64,000 bases of DNA, taken from assembly GCF_009900745.1 (NCBI RefSeq), contig NZ_WXVU01000013.1, positions 110,075 through 174,074 on the forward strand, written 5' to 3'. Positions 1 through 8,356 of this stretch are shown here, piece by piece; the stretch's first letter is position 1; the number at the start of each line of letters is the position of its first letter. Source of the DNA: Chryseobacterium sp. c4a (GTDB taxonomy: Bacteria > Bacteroidota > Bacteroidia > Flavobacteriales > Weeksellaceae). Under the pieces are notes generated by a model. It did no database searches. It saw nothing but the letters and a program-made list of their open reading frames with translations, and was not told where the DNA came from. The position numbers and the translations under genes were made by a program.

Positions 1-612
1 CTGGATTATAAAACGGTACAGGAATTAAAAGATCGAGTAGGAAAAGTAATTTGTGGATTGGGAACAGGGCAGCACTTTGAATACTGGGGTTGGGAATCTG
101 AAAAAATCATTGAAAAAAACTGGTGGGAAAGTATTGATATTGCGGATGGTTTTAGAATTACATTGACTCCGGCAAGACATTTTTCCGGAAGGCTGCTGAA
201 CAGAAATATTTCTCTTTGGACTTCCTTCGTCCTGAAGACCCCAACTAAAAATCTATTTTTGGGCGGTGATAGCGGCTATGGAAACCATTTTGCCGAAATT
301 GGAAATAAATATGGGCCATTTGATCTTGCCATAATGGAATGCGGACAATACAACGAAAAATGGCCGTACATTCACACATTGCCGGATCAGCTTATTGGAG
401 AAATACAAGAATTAAAAGCGAAAAATTTTATCCCCGTCCATCATTCAAAATTCAAGCTTGCACAGCATCCGTGGTTTGAACCAATAGAATTAGCCGCTAA
501 AAATGCAGAAGACAATAATCAGCCGATTACTTTACCCATTATAGGGGAAAAAGTAGATCTCAATCAATTAGAAAATGTAACCTGGAAAAAATGGTGGGAA
601 GAATACTGGTAG
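1..612 (+). CDS. MBL-fold metallo-hydrolase, 5' truncated by window edge
   Basis: The reading frame is open from base 1, so the N-terminus lies outside the window. About 203 residues remain. They resemble the C-terminal half of the NAPE-PLD/UlaG-like branch of metallo-beta-lactamase hydrolases: GLGTGQHFEYWGW, then LTPARHFSGR, then FLGGDSGYG, and a late IPVHHSKF. The histidines and the aspartate of GGDSGYG are the usual metal ligands of the fold's second half. The HxHxDH motif would be upstream and cannot be checked. The substrate is unknown; relatives act on phosphodiester or lactone bonds. Family call is fairly sure, specific function is not. Confidence 0.8.
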   Translation: MDYKTVQELKDRVGKVICGLGTGQHFEYWGWESEKIIEKNWWESIDIADGFRITLTPARHFSGRLLNRNISLWTSFVLKTPTKNLFLGGDSGYGNHFAEIGNKYGPFDLAIMECGQYNEKWPYIHTLPDQLIGEIQELKAKNFIPVHHSKFKLAQHPWFEPIELAAKNAEDNNQPITLPIIGEKVDLNQLENVTWKKWWEEYW

Positions 613-694
613 AATAAAATACATATACTTAGCGAAGAAAATTAAAACCTGCCCATCACTGAGCAGGTTTTCCTTATTATCAAAAAAATAATCA

Positions 695-1534
695 CTATTG
701 AGGTTCCTTGTGAGAATCCTTCGTGTGAATAATATCATAGAATACAGATGGATTAGTAGCATCAGGGGTAATTCTGTAGGTAAATGTCGTTTCATTCAGA
801 ACAAGAATATCTACAACGCGTGTGAATGTTGGAGTTGTAAGGGTTCTTGTTTTTCCGTCTGGAGAAATAGACCATGTCCCTTCTGATCTCAATAAATCAT
901 TCAATCCGAAGATTTTAAAAGTTCCATTAGCTTTGAAGTAAGAATATCCTACATACCCGGCTACACTTGAATTATCTAAAGCAACATCGGCTCCGCTTTT
1001 ATCTTTAGCACCTGTAGTTTTCCATGGAGTAGAAGCCAGTGTAAGCTGTCCGTTTTTAGGCTCTGCATGAGCAGTTCTTGTATGGATAATATCATAATAA
1101 ACAGATAGATCAGCCGCATTAGGACAGATTCTGTATGTGAATTCATTTTTGTTTAAAACAAGAATTTCAACATCACGAGTAAAAATCGTTGTTCCATCCG
1201 GATTTAAAGCAGCAATTGTTCTCGTCTTTCCCTGAGCATCTACAGACCATGTTCCTCTTGATCTTAATACATCAGTTAAACTGTAAATAGCAAAGTTCCC
1301 ATCTGCTTTAAAGTAAGCAAATCCTACATAACCAGCTACGCTGGCATCCGTTAATGCTACATTAGCACCGTTTTTATCTTTAGCTCCCGTAGTTTCCCAT
1401 GGAGTAGAAGATAGAACCTGCGAGGGAGTCTGTTGCTCAATAATAATTTCGTTATCATCGCTGGAGCATGAAACGAAAGGAGCAGATAAAAGTATCGCTG
1501 CAGACAAATAACATAGTTTTTTCAGTGTATTCAT
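695..1534 (-). CDS. Surface lipoprotein with an internal duplication
   Basis: I place the start at MNTLKKLCYLS because it begins a clean lipoprotein signal; an ATG 24 bases upstream is possible. The signal is hydrophobic and ends at FVSCSSDDN. Cys followed by Ser and acidic residues resembles the export signal that sends Bacteroidetes lipoproteins to the cell surface. The mature protein is two copies of a domain of about 115 residues, each opening with STPW(E/K)TTGAKDK(N/S)GA(N/D)VAL and containing RS(R/E)GTWS and FTYRI. Function not recognised. It is convergent with the upstream MBL gene. Confidence 0.75.
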   Translation of the reverse strand: MNTLKKLCYLSAAILLSAPFVSCSSDDNEIIIEQQTPSQVLSSTPWETTGAKDKNGANVALTDASVAGYVGFAYFKADGNFAIYSLTDVLRSRGTWSVDAQGKTRTIAALNPDGTTIFTRDVEILVLNKNEFTYRICPNAADLSVYYDIIHTRTAHAEPKNGQLTLASTPWKTTGAKDKSGADVALDNSSVAGYVGYSYFKANGTFKIFGLNDLLRSEGTWSISPDGKTRTLTTPTFTRVVDILVLNETTFTYRITPDATNPSVFYDIIHTKDSHKEPQ

Positions 1535-1652
1535 AAGGGTATTTTTAAGTATTTGCAAACTTATCCCTATTGCGGGTTAAAACTGTTGTATGAAATATCT
1601 CTTTTGTTGTAAAAAATATAACCGATCTTGTAATAAGTTAACTAATATCATA

Positions 1653-2507
1653 TTACCAGCCTGTCACCAAAAGATTTCTTGCTGCTTTTACACTGCATTT
1701 CTGGTATTTTGAATAGGCCAATGCCGCTCTGCTTCTGATTTGTTCACCCGACTCATTGTTGAGATAACCTGTTAAAGCATCATGCAGAATATAAGCTTCG
1801 GGAGCCATCAAATGACTTGACCAAACTAAAGGATTAGATTTGGTTTCCAGTAATAATGGTGCGAAAAATCGTTTGCTGTAACAGGCCAGAATAATACAAT
1901 CTCTTGTCTGATTATCCGTATTTTTAAAAGATTCAGACAGTTGGAAATCCATCAATCCGTCATGTCCCACATAAGACACAAGTTTAGCATTTCCGTAAAG
2001 TCCAATTTTGGTATTATTCACTGAAAGTACATCTTTCATTTGTCCTGAATTGCTGTAGAAAAAATCTTTTGTACAGTTTTTGATATATTGCCCATCATAA
2101 GCATCAGCAACCAGATAATAATTTTTCTTTGAGGTATGTTGAAAAATAAGCCTTTCCATTCTTATTGAATCCTTTTTTTCAGATTTTAAAAGCTTCCAGT
2201 CCTTGCTCTTTTTAAAGTAAGTCCGAACTCCATAAGCCGCTCCCCAATATAAGTTTTGATCAGGATCCTGCCCATTTCCTATTTTTTCGGGAACAGGAAC
2301 AATGCCTTGGTATTTATTATCACATAAAGCAACAAGTACATGAAGTGTTTTAGTGTCTTTATCAAAATTATCGATATTCTTCAAGGTTTCCTGACCTTTG
2401 CCAAGACCTGCAAGGTTAATAATTTTTTCTTTCGTTTTATTTTCACAGCTTAGCAGACAAAGAGTGAAGCATAGTAATACAAACAAAAACGGGTTATTTA
2501 TTTTCAT
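1653..2507 (-). CDS. Lipoprotein with a possible caspase-like (clan CD) His/Cys pair
   Basis: Start taken at MKINNPFLF; an ATG 12 bases upstream (MHKAM) is also possible. The signal peptide ends LCLLSC, with the lipid-bearing Cys at about residue 21. I do not recognise a named family. The body contains strand-like KLVSYVGHDG (His about 182) and then RDCIILACYS (Cys about 209), each preceded by hydrophobic residues. Clan CD peptidases (caspases, gingipains) have this order: a hydrophobic strand then His-Gly, and a later strand then Ala-Cys. The Asp between His and Gly is atypical. It may be a peptidase-fold protein on the periplasmic side; the active-site assignment is inference. Confidence 0.6.
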   Translation of the reverse strand: MKINNPFLFVLLCFTLCLLSCENKTKEKIINLAGLGKGQETLKNIDNFDKDTKTLHVLVALCDNKYQGIVPVPEKIGNGQDPDQNLYWGAAYGVRTYFKKSKDWKLLKSEKKDSIRMERLIFQHTSKKNYYLVADAYDGQYIKNCTKDFFYSNSGQMKDVLSVNNTKIGLYGNAKLVSYVGHDGLMDFQLSESFKNTDNQTRDCIILACYSKRFFAPLLLETKSNPLVWSSHLMAPEAYILHDALTGYLNNESGEQIRSRAALAYSKYQKCSVKAARNLLVTGW

Positions 2508-2759
2508 GGCTTTGTGCATTTTCTATAAAAGTACAACAAACTGCTTTATGAAAAAACTATTCTTTCACAGATCATAAAGATGCAGATGGTAAAGCTTCTC
2601 ACAGATCACACAGATGGCTACAAATATGAAAATCAAAAATTTTCAAAAACTTTTGTGGTTAATTATCTTTTAGCTTTTCCTTTGATATTAGTGTTTAAAG
2701 TTTCTGTATTTAGAAGATCGTTGTAAAGAATCTTATCTCTAAAAGTTCTATTTTTGAGT

Positions 2760-3479
2760 ATGAATAACAGAAACCGCGGAAAAAATACAGGCGATGATGC
2801 ATTGTTCGGTTCAGAAAAACAGATCAGTAAACTGAAACTGGCTGTTCAGGATATGCAGTATTTACTCACAAGAGGGTATGCAGAAAAAGCGGCATCTGAT
2901 CTTATTGGAAACAGATACCGATTGAAAACACGACAGATACAAGTCTTGCGTGGGGCATCGGCATCAGAAGGGCAAATTCATGACAGAAAGAAGAAACAGC
3001 TGAAAATTTCGGATCTGAAAAATAAAACTGTTTACCTTGATGGCTTCAATGTATTAATCCTGTTGGAAAGTTTATTGTCAGAAGCCTATATTTTTGAAGG
3101 GGTTGATGGCTGCTTTCGAGATCTCTCCGGTGTTCATGGGACGTATAAGAGAGTTAACCAGACTCAGAGAGCCATAGAGCTTGTGAGTGCATTTTTTCAA
3201 AAGAGCCAGGTTCAGAAATTAGTATGGATTTTTGACCGGCCGGTTTCCAATAGCGGAAGAATTAAGCAGATTGTTGTTGATGTTGCGATGGAAAATCAAC
3301 TTAACTGGGAGGCAGAATTAGAATTTAGTCCGGATAAGTTTTTGGCAGAAAGCTCTGCAATAATTATTTCTTCAGATGCCTGGATTCTGGATCATTGTAA
3401 AGAATGGTTTAATCTTATAAGTTATCTTATCGAAGAAGAAAACCTGTCTGTTAATCTGATACAATGTTACGATGAATAA
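2760..3479 (+). CDS. DUF434 (PIN-like) protein
   Basis: About 239 residues. An in-frame TTG lies six bases upstream (2754), but ATG at 2760 is the better start. The sequence fits the DUF434 family: an N-terminal helical segment with LLTRGYAEKAASDLIGNRY, then KTVYLDGFNVLILLES, which looks like the acidic first strand of a PIN-like nuclease fold, and later WIFDRPVSNSG and IISSDAWILD. Conserved Asp residues in these strands could bind metal. The biochemical role of DUF434 is unknown to me. Its last eight bases overlap the next gene, so the two are probably co-translated. Confidence 0.7.
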   Translation: MNNRNRGKNTGDDALFGSEKQISKLKLAVQDMQYLLTRGYAEKAASDLIGNRYRLKTRQIQVLRGASASEGQIHDRKKKQLKISDLKNKTVYLDGFNVLILLESLLSEAYIFEGVDGCFRDLSGVHGTYKRVNQTQRAIELVSAFFQKSQVQKLVWIFDRPVSNSGRIKQIVVDVAMENQLNWEAELEFSPDKFLAESSAIIISSDAWILDHCKEWFNLISYLIEEENLSVNLIQCYDE

Positions 3480-4122
3480 GTTTGATGAGTATATTCCATG
3501 GATTTCAGCTGATTGGAAGGGAAAATATCAGGCTGTTTTAACAGAAGACCATCTAAAGGCTCTGTCGGAGAATATTCAAAAATTTCAGGATAACATTCTG
3601 GAGTATAACCTTCCGTATTTTAATGAAGAAGTCAAGATTAACAGAAAAAAGATCTTTAATCAGTTTATCAACATTTTCAATACTAATGAAACAGATGAGG
3701 TGAAAGCAGCGCAGTTGGAAAGTATTCCATTTGAAAATTGGCTGATTATTTTAGGGCAAAGACTGACTTCTGCAAGCATTCGTGATGAAAGGGCAGTTCC
3801 ACCCCTAAACTCAATGTTGATTAAAGCCTGCCAAGAACCTTTTAACGACGATATTACCATTGGCCAACGTGCCTGGGAAAAACATACAGGAAGAATGGAA
3901 GATAACTTCTGGGGCGAAGTCAAAGGAAATAATCAGCAGAAACAGGAGAAAGTAATGATGAAAGTTCAATATATCTTAGACAACAGAACCTGGTGGAATG
4001 TTTTCTTTCATTATAAGCATGAACTGGTCTTTGAAGTCAGAGAAAAAGAAGGCCACGGAATCCGTTGGAGCCATGGAGGAAAAAAACTGATAGGATTTCT
4101 TGAAAAATTTATCAATGAATAA
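3472..4122 (+). CDS. Hypothetical protein, translationally coupled to DUF434 gene
   Basis: 216 residues. The start ATG overlaps the end of the upstream DUF434 gene by eight bases, a typical coupled arrangement. No signal peptide or membrane segment is visible. The protein is rich in Trp and acidic residues, with notable stretches IPFENWLIILGQRLTSASIRDERAVPP in the middle and KHELVFEVREKEGHGIRWSHGGKKL near the end. I do not recognise a family. A function linked to the DUF434 protein is suggested only by the overlap. Confidence 0.65.
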   Translation: MNKFDEYIPWISADWKGKYQAVLTEDHLKALSENIQKFQDNILEYNLPYFNEEVKINRKKIFNQFINIFNTNETDEVKAAQLESIPFENWLIILGQRLTSASIRDERAVPPLNSMLIKACQEPFNDDITIGQRAWEKHTGRMEDNFWGEVKGNNQQKQEKVMMKVQYILDNRTWWNVFFHYKHELVFEVREKEGHGIRWSHGGKKLIGFLEKFINE

Positions 4123-4130
4123 AATAAAAG

Positions 4131-4266
4131 TTGGAAGTTGGAAGAAGGAGGCTGGAAGTTACTTTTTGCTCCGAAACTTTTTATAATTTTTTAAGGAATG
4201 ATAAAAGAAATAGAATTCATCCTATGACATTGATAACTTCCTTCTTCCAACTCCTAGCTTCCAGCC
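4131..4266. repeat. Dispersed intergenic repeat unit with inverted ends (copy 1)
   Basis: Left end reads TTGGAAGTTGGAAGAAGGAG; right end is the complementary-type AACTTCCTTCTTCCAACTCC. The two ends can pair, enclosing about 70 AT-rich bases. A second unit of the same design lies at 5439-5590, so the lipoprotein gene between them is flanked by two copies. Fragments of the same sequence occur at about 16103, 46910, 56430-56745 and 59270. Confidence 0.7.
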
Positions 4267-4288
4267 TATTTAACTAATATTTTCCCAC

Positions 4289-4324
4289 TGCGTAAAAAGA
4301 TTGCGTACATTATGATTAATTTTG
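4289..4324 (+). promoter_or_regulatory. Composite promoter, copy A (TRCGYA-N7-TRCGYA-N9-TAnnTTTG)
   Basis: TGCGTA at 4289, seven bases, TGCGTA at 4302, nine bases, then TAATTTTG at 4317. The last element is a perfect Bacteroidetes -7 box. The same elements with identical spacing occur at 40770, 44801 and 45021, where they precede the Ro60 gene and Y-RNA-like genes. Here the site would drive the lipoprotein gene at 4366, with an expected RNA start near 4331. Confidence 0.75.
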
Positions 4325-4365
4325 TCCTCATATTTCGGATGTAATCTGACCAAAAAATAAAAACT

Positions 4366-5430
4366 ATGATTATGAAATATATTTTACTTTCAGCGTTTGC
4401 ATTGGCATTGTTCTCCTGTAAAGGAAAAGAAAACGGAAAGCCTGGTGAAAAGAAAGATTCATTAACTGCTGTAAAAGCTGCTCCCAATACAGAATCACAA
4501 AAAGACTTTGACATTCTGAAAGTATTACTGGATGAAGAAATAGGCAATGAGAAACCTAAAGAAATAGATTATAAAAATTATACGGTCTCTTTTCGTAATG
4601 ATGAAGATCCATATACAGTGACTTTCCATACAATAGCTTCTGATGATTTTAATAATGACGGAATCACAGATTATATCATAGAAAGAAACTCCGAAGGAAT
4701 GCTGGGCGGAAATGCCAATACCAATTCCGAGATTTTATATATCATTATGGGAAAAGACCATAAAATAAGCCAAAGGCATGAAATACAGGAATCTGCTCCT
4801 TTTTCATACAACGTTCTGGACGGAATTTCCTATGAAGGCGGAAAACTAAAAGCTACAGCACAACAGAACTACCGTTCTTACGATAAGCCGATAGACAGTC
4901 TGGAATCTACAGAACTTTCTTTTATTTATAAAGATGGAAATGTCTTCGAAGAATCTTATCTCACCAGTTGTTCTCTGGCGAAATGGAAAGATAAAAAGAT
5001 CTTTAATCCAAGTTCTGAACATCACAGAAGTATAGACCGACATAATTATACCGAAACGATAGAAGAAAAGTATGCATCAAATGATTTTGAAGCCTCAGCA
5101 GAATTGTCAGGATGTGATAATTTGGTGATAATTTTTGAAGGAACTTATAAAACCGCAGATACAAGCCAGAAATCTATTGGAGAGAAAGGCAAACAGTTTC
5201 TGAGTTTTTTAGCTAAAAATACAAATGGATACCTTCAGAAGGATCTTTCCGTTATTCAGAATTATTACCTGACTCATAAAATTTCAGAAGATGAAGCTAA
5301 AGCAGAAAATCTGTCCTTCTATATTTTCACTAATAAAGATAAAGGAAAACTCAACTTCAGACTTGTCATGACAAAAGAATCTAATCCAAAAGAAAACGAA
5401 AACTGGGAAATTGTAACCCGGGCAAAATAG
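4366..5430 (+). CDS. Lipoprotein with an FG-GAP-like calcium motif
   Basis: 354 residues, starting MIMKYILLSAFALALFSC: a short lipoprotein signal peptide with Cys at about residue 18 (the second Met, at 4372, would also work). Around residue 90 it has SDDFNNDGITDYIIERN, the Asp/Asn-rich calcium loop of FG-GAP/VCBS repeats. The C-terminal half contains no obvious catalytic motif. The gene is preceded by composite promoter copy A, the element also found before the Ro60 gene, so it may be co-regulated with that locus. It is flanked on both sides by copies of the same dispersed repeat. Function unknown. Confidence 0.75.
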   Translation: MIMKYILLSAFALALFSCKGKENGKPGEKKDSLTAVKAAPNTESQKDFDILKVLLDEEIGNEKPKEIDYKNYTVSFRNDEDPYTVTFHTIASDDFNNDGITDYIIERNSEGMLGGNANTNSEILYIIMGKDHKISQRHEIQESAPFSYNVLDGISYEGGKLKATAQQNYRSYDKPIDSLESTELSFIYKDGNVFEESYLTSCSLAKWKDKKIFNPSSEHHRSIDRHNYTETIEEKYASNDFEASAELSGCDNLVIIFEGTYKTADTSQKSIGEKGKQFLSFLAKNTNGYLQKDLSVIQNYYLTHKISEDEAKAENLSFYIFTNKDKGKLNFRLVMTKESNPKENENWEIVTRAK

Positions 5431-5438
5431 AATTAAAA

Positions 5439-5590
5439 GGCTGGAAGCTAGGAGCTGGAAGAAGGAAGTTAAGGATGTCATTAAACGATTATTACGTTCT
5501 TTATTATATTTTTCAAGAACTTTTATACTGATGATAAGTAGTGATATGACTGAAAGTAACTTCCATCTTCGTTCTTCCATCTTCCAGCCT
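5439..5590. repeat. Dispersed intergenic repeat unit with inverted ends (copy 2)
   Basis: Begins GGCTGGAAGCTAGGAGCTGG and ends with the complementary-type CGTTCTTCCATCTTCCAGCC. Same family as 4131-4266. The inner part is diverged, but both contain a short GGATGTCAT/ATGACAT element. Confidence 0.7.
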
Positions 5591-5619
5591 ATAAACAATA
5601 ACACAAAAAATTAAAACAA

Positions 5620-6405
5620 ATGAATACATACATTGATATTGGCATTAACCTGACCAATAAACAGTTCTACAATGAACAAGAAGAAATTATTAATCGCGCA
5701 TTAGATAATGGCGTAGATTATATGATCCTTACCGGAACAAGCGTTCGTGGAAGCAAAGAATCAGCAGAAATAGCAGAAGATTATCCTGATGTTTTATTTT
5801 CAACAGCAGGAATTCATCCGCATGATGCAAAATCTTTTAATCATGAAAGCATTAACGAGCTGAGAAAGCTATTAAAACAGGATCACGTCATTTCAGTAGG
5901 CGAATGTGGATTGGATTTTGATCGCGATTTTTCTCCAAGACCCGTTCAGGAAAAATGCTATAAAGCTCAGTTAGAATTATCAATAGAAGTTGATAAACCA
6001 CTTTTCCTTCACGAGAGGTCAGCATTTAAAAAATTTAATGAAATTACAGATGATTATCTTTCCCGATTACCGGAAGCGGTGGTTCACTGTTTTACCGGAA
6101 CATTAAATGAAGCAAAAGTATATCTGGACAAAGGATTTTATTTAGGCTTTACCGGAGCTATCAGCGATGAAAAAAGATTTAAACAGTTAGAAGAAGTGAT
6201 CCGATATGTTCCGCTGGACAGAATGATGATTGAGACTGATGCTCCATTCATGCTTCCGAAGAATATGCCGAGGGTGCAGAACAGACGAAATGAACCGTCA
6301 TTCCTCCCTTATGTGGCCCAGACGATTGCCCATCTGAAGAAGATCAGCATTTCAGAAGTTGCAGATGAAACGACAGAAACTGCCAAGAAGTTTTTCAGAC
6401 TATAA
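5620..6405 (+). CDS. TatD family metal-dependent DNase/hydrolase
   Basis: 261 residues, the normal TatD length. It carries the metal-binding signatures of the family: YIDIGINLT at the start (a variant of the usual DxHxH, as in many TatD proteins), AGIHPHDAK, SVGECGLDFDRDF, PLFLHERSA, VVHCFTGT and IETDAPFML. TatD proteins are cytoplasmic 3'-5' exonucleases or deoxyribonucleases with a TIM-barrel fold. The start is ATG after an A-rich leader. The gene is single, with its own terminator just downstream. Confidence 0.92.
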   Translation: MNTYIDIGINLTNKQFYNEQEEIINRALDNGVDYMILTGTSVRGSKESAEIAEDYPDVLFSTAGIHPHDAKSFNHESINELRKLLKQDHVISVGECGLDFDRDFSPRPVQEKCYKAQLELSIEVDKPLFLHERSAFKKFNEITDDYLSRLPEAVVHCFTGTLNEAKVYLDKGFYLGFTGAISDEKRFKQLEEVIRYVPLDRMMIETDAPFMLPKNMPRVQNRRNEPSFLPYVAQTIAHLKKISISEVADETTETAKKFFRL

Positions 6406-6441
6406 AAAAGAGCTCTACTGATACAGTAAAGCTCTTTTTTT
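6405..6441 (+). terminator. Rho-independent terminator after the TatD gene
   Basis: AAGAGCTCTACTG and CAGTAAAGCTCTT pair around a short loop, followed by a run of seven T. Confidence 0.8.
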
Positions 6442-6472
6442 ATTGTTGAAAGGTTAATCCTTTTATCTTTTC

Positions 6473-7183
6473 TTATAAACTCTTGATGGCAGACTCTAAA
6501 GCCAATTCCATCATAGGTTTCAATGCTGTTTCTCTTTCGTCAGCAGAGATTTTCTCATGAGTTGGTATAATATCAGTTACTGTAAGAATAGTAGCTGCAT
6601 TTTTACCTAAGTGCTGAGCATTAGCAAACAATCCGAAAGCTTCCATTTCTACTGCAGGACAGTTGTATCTTGTAGCAATTTCAGGAGTATTAGGATCTTT
6701 TCTGTAGAAAATATCACTACTGTGGATATTGATCGCTTTAGCATCTATTGATAATTCTTTAGACGTTTCATTGATCGTATTGAAGATATTTCCTTGGTGA
6801 GGAAGAATATCACCTTCAATTCCCCATGCATATTTAGCATATGTACTTTCGCTGGCTGCATTTTCAATATTTAAAATATCAAAAAGTTTAAGATCCGTAT
6901 TGTAAGCACCACAAGTTCCGATTCTGATGATGGTATCTACTTCATACTCTGTAAATAACTCAAAAGAATAGATCCCGATACTTGGGAATCCCATTCCACT
7001 AGCTCCTACAGTGATTTCTTTACCTTTATAAAGACCTGTATAATAAAAGATACCTCTTGTTTTGCTTACCAGTTTTGCATTTTCTAAATAATTTTCAGCA
7101 ATATACTGTGCACGAAGCGGATCCCCCGGCTGCAATACTACTTTAGCAATTTCTCCTTTTTTTGCACTGATGTGAATACTCAT
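6473..7183 (-). CDS. deoD: Purine-nucleoside phosphorylase, DeoD type
   Basis: 236 residues, the usual length of hexameric DeoD. Family signatures are clear: SIHISAKKGEIAKVVLQPGDPLRAQYIAE at the N-terminus (with GDPLRA binding phosphate), GIFYYTGLYKGKEITVGASGMG, RIGTCGAY, and the substrate-pocket segment AVEMEAFGLFANA. The enzyme cleaves purine nucleosides with phosphate to free base and (deoxy)ribose 1-phosphate in cytoplasmic salvage. It stands alone on the minus strand with its own promoter. Confidence 0.95.
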   Translation of the reverse strand: MSIHISAKKGEIAKVVLQPGDPLRAQYIAENYLENAKLVSKTRGIFYYTGLYKGKEITVGASGMGFPSIGIYSFELFTEYEVDTIIRIGTCGAYNTDLKLFDILNIENAASESTYAKYAWGIEGDILPHQGNIFNTINETSKELSIDAKAINIHSSDIFYRKDPNTPEIATRYNCPAVEMEAFGLFANAQHLGKNAATILTVTDIIPTHEKISADERETALKPMMELALESAIKSL

Positions 7184-7202
7184 AATTTAATTTTGAATGG
7201 CA

Positions 7203-7210
7203 CAAAGATA
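7203..7210 (-). promoter_or_regulatory. -7 element upstream of deoD
   Basis: TATCTTTG on the minus strand, 20 bases before the deoD start: an exact match to TAnnTTTG. Confidence 0.6.
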
Positions 7211-7469
7211 ATAACTTTTATATTGACCTCATCATTGTGAGAAGTGAAATGATGAAGCCATTTTATAAGAATATCACAGGTAAATAATTGTATATAAATG
7301 TTTTGTTGATGTCTTTTAAACCAGAGTTTTAAGATCTTTGCTTTTGTCCGTCTTTTTGCAATAAAAATAAAAACAGGTAAATACAGAACAAAGATAGAAT
7401 AACCGAGAGCGGATATACCTCAGTGCTGGCAGCTACTTTTGCAATATTCAATATTCTTAAAATTAAAAA

Positions 7470-7859
7470 ATGAAAATAGAGCATATTGCAGTCTGGGTAA
7501 AAGACCTTGAAAGATCCAGAGCATTTTACGAGAAGTATTTTGGAGCAGTTTCCAATGAAAAGTATATTAATCCAATCAAAAATTTTGAATCCTATTTCCT
7601 CAGTTTTGAAAATGGCAGCCGACTTGAAATCATGACCAAGCCAGATCTTAGAGAAAGTAGTAACTCTTACGAATTCCAACAATTTGGGATCATCCATATT
7701 GCATTTTCAGTAGAAAATAAAGAAAAAGTAAATGAGCTTACAGAGACTTTAAGAAAAGACGGCTATACCATTGCAGGTGAACCCCGAACAACAGGAGATG
7801 GATATTATGAAAGTGTAATCCTCGATCCAGAAAACAACATCATTGAAATTGTTGCTTAA
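7470..7859 (+). CDS. VOC family (glyoxalase/bleomycin-resistance fold) protein
   Basis: 129 residues forming one VOC domain: MKIEHIAVWVKDLERSRAFYEKYFGA opens the first beta-alpha-beta module, GIIHIAFSVENKEKV the second, and GYYESVILDPENNIIEIVA closes it. Possible metal ligands are His5, Glu54 (LEIM), His of GIIHIAF and the Glu of IIEIVA, as in glyoxalase I-like enzymes. The substrate cannot be told from sequence. Confidence 0.88.
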   Translation: MKIEHIAVWVKDLERSRAFYEKYFGAVSNEKYINPIKNFESYFLSFENGSRLEIMTKPDLRESSNSYEFQQFGIIHIAFSVENKEKVNELTETLRKDGYTIAGEPRTTGDGYYESVILDPENNIIEIVA

Positions 7860-7862
7860 ACT

Positions 7863-7897
7863 GTCATTGCGAGGAGCGCTAGCGACGAAGCAATCTC
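7863..7897. repeat. Dispersed GTCATTGCGAGGAGC-type intergenic repeat
   Basis: GTCATTGCGAGGAGCGCTAG continuing CGACGAAGCAATCTC. This is a very common interspersed sequence in bacterial genomes. The rest of the 497-base gap (7860-8356) holds the hairpin at 8039 and a promoter; I see no gene in it. Confidence 0.6.
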
Positions 7898-8038
7898 TTT
7901 CTCTTGAAGAGATTTTTATTGTTGGAAAACATTAAAGTACATAAGTACAAAGATATTTTGAAATGTATTATTTGTAATGAAAAGTATTGATTTACAGTGA
8001 ATTATATTTTATGTATTTTTTTATGCAATTTTCTATGT

Positions 8039-8083
8039 GCCCTTTAGTTTGTAAAAAGAAATTAAGTTTACAAACTAAAGGGC
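8039..8083. repeat. 17-bp inverted repeat
   Basis: GCCCTTTAGTTTGTAAA pairs perfectly with TTTACAAACTAAAGGGC across an 11-base spacer. There is no T-run right after it, so it is a hairpin or binding site rather than a standard terminator. Confidence 0.7.
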
Positions 8084-8344
8084 ATATAGATTTTATATAT
8101 CCTAAATAATAATTCGTACATCCATTGCAATTATTTAACAGTACACAATCTTGTCGCAGATAAAATCTTATCGCCTTTAAAAGCATCAAAAAGAAAAAGT
8201 TTTGCGCCTTAGCGTTTTCCAACATACAATTCTTTCAAAGTAAAAAAAACGCCACTTGCAGCCTTAAAACCCGCATTTTTCCATCAGCAGCATAATTTAA
8301 TATCAATCCTCACTTCAAAAGTTTTGTTCTCAACGAAATAATTC

Positions 8345-8352
8345 TATTTTTG
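8345..8352 (+). promoter_or_regulatory. -7 element of the MoxR operon
   Basis: TATTTTTG matches TAnnTTTG and ends four bases before the first ATG of the operon. If used, transcription would begin at or next to the start codon, giving a leaderless or nearly leaderless mRNA. Confidence 0.5.
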
Positions 8353-8356
8353 TTAG

